Shown: positions 58,790 to 64,000 of the stretch, in pieces
How the letters are laid out: each line of letters starts with the position of its first letter
Position numbering within the stretch: position 1 is the first letter of the stretch
Assembly (NCBI GenBank): GCA_948567375.1
Contig: OX419761.1
Span: 50,842,501-50,906,500 of the forward strand
Direction: 5' to 3'
Source of the DNA: Lunularia cruciata
Lineage: Eukaryota > Streptophyta > Marchantiopsida > Lunulariales > Lunulariaceae
Length of the DNA stretch: 64,000 bases
Notes under the pieces: generated by a model
What the model saw: only the letters and a program-made list of their open reading frames with translations
Told to the model about the DNA's origin: nothing
The model's database searches: none
Made by a program: the position numbers and the translations under genes

Positions 58790-58810
58790 CATCAACATCC
58801 GCATGGTCAT

Positions 58811-59291
58811 TGTAACAATATGGAATTTAGTGATGAAGTTAGTCAAGGCTAACAAAGTAGCAAATTAGCCTAGAATATTCTAAAAGTATCTAGGAAGCTA
58901 CTTAGTACCCTCCTAAGTATAGGATAATGTGCATGCCAAGTGGCAACTTCTAGAATGAAGCTTCTTAGGAAGCTTCCCAACTAGCTTATCTTGCACCCCA
59001 AGTGGGTAGCTTCTAGAAGGAATATTCTAAAAAGTTTCCAACTAGCTTAGATTGCATGCCAAGTAGGCAACTTTTAGATGGAAGCTTCTTGAAAAGCTTC
59101 TTTATTAACTTGGCTTGCATTCCAAGAAAGTGGCTCAAGGAAGCCTCTTGAGAAGCTTCTCAAGGGCTTTATATGTTCCATATAAATACCAAAGCTCAAG
59201 TTCATGCTAGGCATTTGGAGTTTCTTACACTCAAGCATCCCAATGTGATTTTCAATTCTCCTATTTCTCTCCTTGGTCTTGATCTTTTACA
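58811..59291 (+). repeat. Putative 5' LTR of element 3
   Basis: Begins TGTAACAATATGG and ends CTTTTACA, 1 bp before the primer site, giving TG...CA ends and a length near 481 bp. A TATA-like tttatatgttccatataaat is at 59168-59187. Most of its middle is a 62-bp tandem array. The start is proposed from the TGTAACA sequence and cannot be checked against a 3' copy. Confidence 0.6.
58931..59160. repeat. 62-bp tandem array inside the LTR of element 3
   Basis: Units start gcatgccaag, gcaccccaag, gcatgccaag and gcattccaag at 58931, 58993, 59054 and 59117, each with an aacttctaga- and aagcttctt-like middle. Spacing is 62, 61 and 63 bp; the fourth unit is partial. Confidence 0.8.
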
Positions 59292-59292
59292 T

Positions 59293-59304
59293 TGGTATCA
59301 GAGC
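59293..59304 (+). other. Primer binding site of element 3
   Basis: TGGTATCAGAGC, an exact match to the site complementary to the 3' end of plant initiator tRNA-Met. Confidence 0.92.
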
Positions 59305-59639
59305 AAGAATGGGATGGATAAGATTTATCAACCACCAAATCCATTTTTGCTAAACCATTGGGATTTTTGTGTCCGGGTATTACCAAAGCATCATTTCACA
59401 CAATTCATCACCTCACACTTTGGGCAAAATTTTCTAAATACATTCACCTTGTCCAAGGAACCCTTGACACTTTCAATTGTAACTTATGGAGAATAGTATA
59501 TGTGTTGCATCTATGTGTTAATAAATTAGATAAATTGGGAGTAGTGTGATAGAGTGGTAGCCATGGTGTTAATGCCTAAGGTTATCATTGCTATGTAATA
59601 ACAAATTGAGCACCTAACTCAATTTTTGGATGAATGAAA

Positions 59640-60420
59640 CCATCAATGACAAGAGCACATTGAAAGAGCATCCATTTGAGAAGGAGAAGATTGAATTTGA
59701 TTTCCAAACCCAAGGTATTTGAAGGTAAGAATCTTCTAGGTGCAATGGATAATTTTGTATTTGACTACAACTATTATTTTGAAGCTACCAATATTCAAGA
59801 TGAATTGAAACAAATTCTCTTGGCTTCCAGCCAATTGGATCGAGTAGCAAACCTATGGTGTCAATTCCAAGTGGAGCAAGTTGAACAAAAATTTGTTGCA
59901 CCAATCTTGACTTGGGTAGAATTCAAGAGTACAATAATTGGTCAATTCCAAGCTATAAATGCCACACAAGCTACACAAGATAGATTGGTAGAGTTAAAGC
60001 AGATTAGTTTTATAAGAAGTAACATCATGCAATTCTAGAATACCATCATGCAAATTCTAGATATAGTAGAAGGTGAAGCTCTGGATAGATTTGTGAGGAG
60101 ATTGAAGTCACAAACCAAATTAGAGGTAACTATACAAGAGCCACAACACTCAGAGAAAGCTATGTGGTTGGCCAAATGCTTTGATTCCTTGGTTGCAACA
60201 ACTTGGTCTCAACCTCAACCTCCACAAAACCTACCAATACACTATACACAAGTGGAGTAGTTGGCACCAATGGAGGTTGATGTCATTCAACGAAGATCAC
60301 CTGGTACCATAAATAAAAAATGATGTAACAAAATGGTGGTTCTTTCTATTATCGTCAAATTGGACATTGCATTGCTGAATGTACACTCAAGAATGGATGA
60401 CCTTGAAAAGTTGCACAAAT
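59640..60420 (+). pseudogene. gag of element 3
   Basis: The 120-codon stretch 59676-60038 (KVFEGKNLLGAMDNFVFDYN, then QILLASSQLDRVANLWCQFQ and TWVEFKSTIIGQFQA) and 60048-60260 (EGEALDRFVRRLKSQTKLEV) give the standard retrotransposon gag core. A decayed zinc knuckle, FYYRQIGHCIAEC, is at about 60340-60380 with its first two Cys lost. It is broken by a stop at 60036. Confidence 0.75.
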
Positions 60421-60549
60421 GGAGTTTATAAATTAGAATGATCAAGGAAAAGATAAATCCTAGTGGGAGATTTGAGCCATCTACTATGAACTTGATTAGT
60501 TCCAATGAGATTGAAGGCTTGACTTATGCAAGTTTGTTTCACTTGCAAG

Positions 60550-60860
60550 GTATGATATCTAATCATGGTTGTAGGATTTTGGTTGATTTTAGAAGTTCAA
60601 AGAATTGCATTGCATGTCCATGCAATTATCAAAAGAATTACATATTCTATCAAGCCAATACCTAGAAGCAAATTGATGATGGTAGAAAGGGTTTTGCATT
60701 CCGTACCTCACATCTTATTACATTTAAGATTAGGAAGGAGTATTTGGAGTGTATGAGGGTTGTAGTGGCACCTCTACACTATGATGTCATTTTTTGTTTG
60801 CCTTGGCTTGAACATCATAAGGTTCAACTTGATTGGACATGATGACAAATTCAAATACAA
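60550..60860 (+). pseudogene. Protease remnant of element 3
   Basis: ILVDFRSSKNCIA (about 60575-60613) stands where the family has LVDSGASxNFI; the catalytic Asp remains but Ser-Gly-Ala is changed. Further on, PLHYDVIFCLPWLEHHKVQL (about 60773-60835) matches the segment that ends YDVILGxxWLxxHx in this protease. Confidence 0.65.
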
Positions 60861-60926
60861 CACCAAGGTAGGAATTTTTGATTAGGTTGTTTGGCACTTT
60901 TGAGTAAGACACCTAAGAATAGTCAA

Positions 60927-61166
60927 TCCCAAGATGAAAAGTTTGTCAAGAAAGTAGTCATAAAGCAAGCTTTGAAGGAAGATAAGTCCCAAGATAGGAA
61001 GTTTATCAAGAAAATAGCCGTAAAGCAAGCTTTGAGGGAAGATAAGTCCCAAGATGGGAAGTTTGTCAAGAAAACAACCATAGAGTAAGCTTTGAAGGAA
61101 GATAAGTCCCTAGATGGGAAGTTTATCAATGAAACAACTATAGAGTAAGCTTTGGAGGAAGATAAA
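60927..61166 (+). repeat. Four tandem 60-bp units encoding a 20-residue repeat
   Basis: Units start at 60927, 60987, 61047 and 61107, exactly 60 bp apart. The first reads SQDEKFVKKVVIKQALKEDK and the second SQDRKFIKKIAVKQALREDK; units three and four have a stop at the Gln position of KQAL. The repeat lies between protease and RT in the polyprotein frame. Confidence 0.92.
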
Positions 61167-61169
61167 TCT

Positions 61170-62130
61170 ATTTTCACAATGTGGATCAAACAGATTGCAC
61201 AAAAAGAGTTTGAGGAGGGTCAAGAGCCTCATCAAGCAATGGTTGATCAAATAGTTCATGAGTTTGCAAATGTGTTTTCAAATGATTTGCCAAAGGGATT
61301 ACACTCCAATTGTATGCTTTTCAAGATTGAGTTATTGCCAAGGAGTACTCTAGTGAGTAGACCAATCTATTGGCTCTCACCAAAGGAGCTGGAAGAGTTG
61401 CAAACAACACTTACTGAATTGTTGGAGAAGGATTTTGTATGACATAGTACATCTCCGTGGGGAGCACCGATACTATTTGTTCCAACAAAGGATGGAGGAC
61501 TTTGTTTTGTATTGATTATCATAGGCTCAATAAATAAACAATGAAGAATGTATATCCCTTGCCTCAAATTGCTTGATGACTTGCTTGATAGATTGAGTGG
61601 AGCACGTTACTTCTCCAAGTTGGATCTTCACAATGGCTATTAGCAAATCCTCATTGATTGGGAGGATGTGCAAAAGACTACCCTTTGCACAAGGTATTGG
61701 TATTTTGAATGGAGAGTTCTACCTTTTAGGCTCACTAATGCTCCAACAATCTTCATAGATTAGATGCATTGGGTATTGGATGGACTATTAGATTGGTACA
61801 TAGTGGTGTTCTTAGATGACATTTTAATCTATAACAAGATAGAGGTAGAACATGCAAATCATGTGCAATAAATCCTTGGGCAACTACGTCAATGAAACTT
61901 TTATTGCAAGAAGTCAAAGTGTGCTTTTAAGCATAAGGAAGTTACCTTATTGGGTCACAAGATCTCATCCAAAGAGATCAAGATGGAAGAGGAGAAAATC
62001 AAGGCCATTACTGATTGGCCTACTCCAAAGGATGCCATAGAAAGCATTTAATGGATTGGTAAGTTTTTACCAATGGTTCATCTACTATTATATGCAAATG
62101 GTAGCACCATTGACCAACCTTTTGGAGAAA
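61170..62130 (+). pseudogene. Reverse transcriptase of element 3
   Basis: EFANVFSNDLPKGL opens the domain (61257), then LSPKELEELQTTLTELLEKD (from about 61374), SPWGAPILFVPTKDGGLCF, LSGARYFSKLDLHNGY, WRVLPFRLTNAPTIF and the catalytic FLDDILIYN (about 61810-61838), followed by KCAFKHKEVTLLGHKISSKE. The catalytic Asp pair is intact. Stops at about 61440, 61640 and 61760 and a frameshift near 61500 inactivate it. Confidence 0.85.
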
Positions 62131-62600
62131 AACTCAAGCTTTCAATGGACCACCAAGCATGAAGAATCATTCTAGAAGCTAAAACAATGGTGTCTTCAAG
62201 ACCCATTCTTCAACCATATGATCTTCAACTATCTTGTGTGGTTGACTTTGATGCTTCTAACTTTACCACTGGAGTTGTGTTGCAACAAGAATTCTTAAAT
62301 AGGTTACATCTTATTGCCTTTGTATCATTGATTAAACACCATAGAAAGGAATAACTCTACAACAAATTAGGAACAACTAGCAATAGTATATGCCACCAAG
62401 GTATGGAGGTATTATCTCTTGGGAAAATAGGTGATCATACAAATTGATCACAAACCTTTGTTGCAGACATTATATTTGGAATACAAGAAGAGTTGACATC
62501 ATTGATGGGAGGAGCAACTCTAATTGTTTGACATTAAACTTGAGTACAAATCTAGTTGGTTCCATATCATCCTTGATACCTTATCACAATGACCTGATTT
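62130..62600 (+). pseudogene. RNase H domain of element 3
   Basis: SCVVDFDASNFTTGVVLQQE (about 62233-62292) contains the first catalytic Asp region, followed by decayed copies of the KKLYNxxEQELLAIVYAxKxWRxYLLG and DHKPL blocks (62340-62460, readable across frames). The position after RT fits. Confidence 0.7.
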
Positions 62601-62779
62601 GAAGTCTCTTTCTCTCATCACGATGGCAAATATGATGGTGTTAGTTGACTCCAAGGTCCAAATTGATTTTAAGACAACTCTACAATAAGATCCATTCTTT
62701 CAAATGGTACAAGGTTATCTTGCAACATGCAAAAAGGAGTACAACACCTTCTCCTCCAAGGAAGGCCTTTTATTCCATG

Positions 62780-63600
62780 AGAACCAGATATATGTCTCCA
62801 TCAAGGCTAATCTCTGACTTGGGTCTCCAAGAAGCCCATGACTTACCAATTGTTGGTCACATGGGTGTGGACAAGACCTTAGGTACCCTCCAATGCCAAT
62901 GGTAGTGGCCCAACATGGCATGAGATGTTTGATAATTTTTCCAATCATTTGAAAGTTCCCAACGTAACAAAGCCAACAACCAAAAGCCTAGTGGACTCCT
63001 TCAACCACTTCCCATTCCATCTACTTGATGGGAACATGTGAGCTTGGATCTCATTACATCCTTTCCCAAGACAAAGCAAGGTCACACAACAATAGTGGTG
63101 TTTGTAGATAAACTTAATAAGCAAATCCATTTGGCACCAACCTTTGATACCGTGGATGCTCCAACATTGGCATAGATCTACTTTGACATTGCCTTCAAGT
63201 ATCATGTGATGCCTTGTGTACTCATCTTTGACCGTGATCCTTAATTCATTGGAAAATTTTGGCAAGCACTCTTCTAGATACTTGGCACTAAGCTTGCTTT
63301 GTCCATGGTCTATCATCCTCAAATTGATGGAAAATTGAATGTGAAAATTACACCTTGGAAGATATTCTTTGTACATTTGTCAATCTTCACCATACAAATT
63401 AGGATGAATGTCTTGCAATTGCGGCATTTGCATACAATAATTCCAAACAAGCAAGTACCAAATTCTCTCCTTTCTTTCTCAATTTTGGCCAAAATCCGCT
63501 TTTTAAAAAATCTCTTCTTGCTTGTCCCCCATCTCATGTCCCTCATATTTCCACCTTCTTCACCACCATATTGAAATCCCTCTAACAAGCCAAATTTCAT
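62780..63600 (+). pseudogene. Integrase of element 3
   Basis: HDLPIVGHMGVDKTLGTLQC (about 62840-62898) is the zinc-binding start. The core reads EHVSLDLITSFPKTKQGHTT then IVVFVDKLNK (first Asp, about 63035-63120), VLIFDRDP with FIGKFW (second Asp, 63217-63265) and LSMVYHPQIDGKLNVK (63298-63345), where the third catalytic residue, normally Glu, is replaced. Stops at Gln or Trp positions are common. Confidence 0.78.
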
Positions 63601-63950
63601 CTCCTTTTTGCTCAAAATCATCAAAAACAATATGTAGACCACCATTTTTGTGATCTCACCTTTCAAGTTGGTGATAAGGGCATGCTCTCATCTAGTAAAC
63701 TACCTCTCTTACTTGATACCCAAGTCTATAAACTTACTCTTAATTGGATTGGACCCTTTGATGACCCAAATTATTTCTCCTATTGCTTATCAACTTGCCT
63801 TGCTTGGTCATATGCACATCCATCCTATCTTTCATATTTCCAAGTTGAAACCCTTTTTTCCTAATCCATCTTCTTTTTCCTCTCATGTCCAACCTTCTCC
63901 TCCTTCCGTCTCTATCAATGATCATGAAGAGTATGAAGCTGATTGAATCC
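63600..63950 (+). pseudogene. Integrase C-terminal segment leading to a chromodomain, element 3
   Basis: FQVGDKGMLSSSKLPLL then the frame at 63650-63946 with AHPSYLSYFQVE or, in the other frame, HIHPIFHISKLKPFFPNPSS, then SINDHEEYEAD. This is the standard GDxVxLxxxxL to VFHVSxLKP module, and DHEEYEAD fits the first residues of a chromodomain. The frame is cut by a stop at 63944, near the end of the window. Confidence 0.65.
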
Positions 63951-64000
63951 TTGCATGTTGCCATATCCAACGAGACCATTGACAACATACAAAGTACAAA

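Larger units (their letters stand above)
58811..64000 (+). mobile_element. Ty3/gypsy element 3, 5' part, running off the window
   Basis: Putative 5' LTR (58811-59291), tRNA-iMet primer site (59293-59304), gag, protease, a tandem-repeat linker, RT, RNase H, integrase and the segment preceding a chromodomain (HISKLKPFFPNPSSF, then DHEEYEAD at about 63920-63946). The 3' LTR is outside. The LTR differs from the element-1 family, so this is a separate family. Stops are frequent, many at Gln or Trp codons. Confidence 0.82.

Overview
This is nuclear DNA from a land plant. Two spliced genes encode recognisable plastid proteins (a pTAC2-type PPR-SMR protein and plastid ribosomal protein S20). A third spliced gene encodes a plant-type U-box protein. 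Introns are mostly short (91-380 nt, one of 1,460 nt), and the genes sit between blocks of decayed LTR retrotransposons. The compact genes in a transposon-rich, AT-rich background would fit a seedless plant (bryophyte, lycophyte or fern), but the sequence alone does not settle the lineage.

Layout. 1-13.1 kb: an old Ty3/gypsy element (element 2) is split by a younger, nearly complete chromodomain-bearing Ty3/gypsy element (element 1, 1706-8033) inserted in its protease region. 13.1-22.3 kb: AT-rich decayed DNA with a minus-strand Ty3/gypsy RT relic and an unrecognised broken reading frame. 22.3-24.2 kb: a GC-richer patch with a Ty1/copia-like protease remnant and an unknown minus-strand reading frame. 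24.9-29.4 kb: promoter-like motifs, an ATG-rich leader and the four-exon pTAC2 gene. 29.4-38.2 kb: a MULE transposase fragment, an LTR copy and a very decayed chromodomain element. 38.7-39.7 kb: three-exon plastid RPS20. 42.4-48.1 kb: minus-strand U-box gene of eight predicted coding exons; its largest intron carries an antisense Ty3/gypsy fragment. 48.6-54 kb: a protein-kinase scrap, tandem repeats and an unrecognised coiled-coil reading frame. 54.3-58.8 kb: several copies of the element-1 LTR family, including a head-to-head pair and a solo LTR with a target-site duplication, and a broken repeat-containing reading frame. 58.8 kb to the end: the 5' LTR, PBS and internal part of a third Ty3/gypsy element (element 3) that runs off the window.

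The host genes do not form an operon-like unit. pTAC2 (plastid transcription) and RPS20 (plastid translation) are on the same strand about 9 kb apart; the U-box gene points the other way. Many stops in the retroelement frames are TAG, TAA or TGA where the family has Gln or Trp, as expected from C-to-T decay of methylated repeats. I found no convincing tRNA, rRNA or CRISPR features. The best candidates for undescribed biology are three unrecognised, partly decayed reading frames (17.8-19.1, 51.6-53.0 and 57.1-57.9 kb), a dispersed 70-90 bp repeat seen three times in the GC-richer patches, and a 20-residue tandem repeat inside the polyprotein of element 3.
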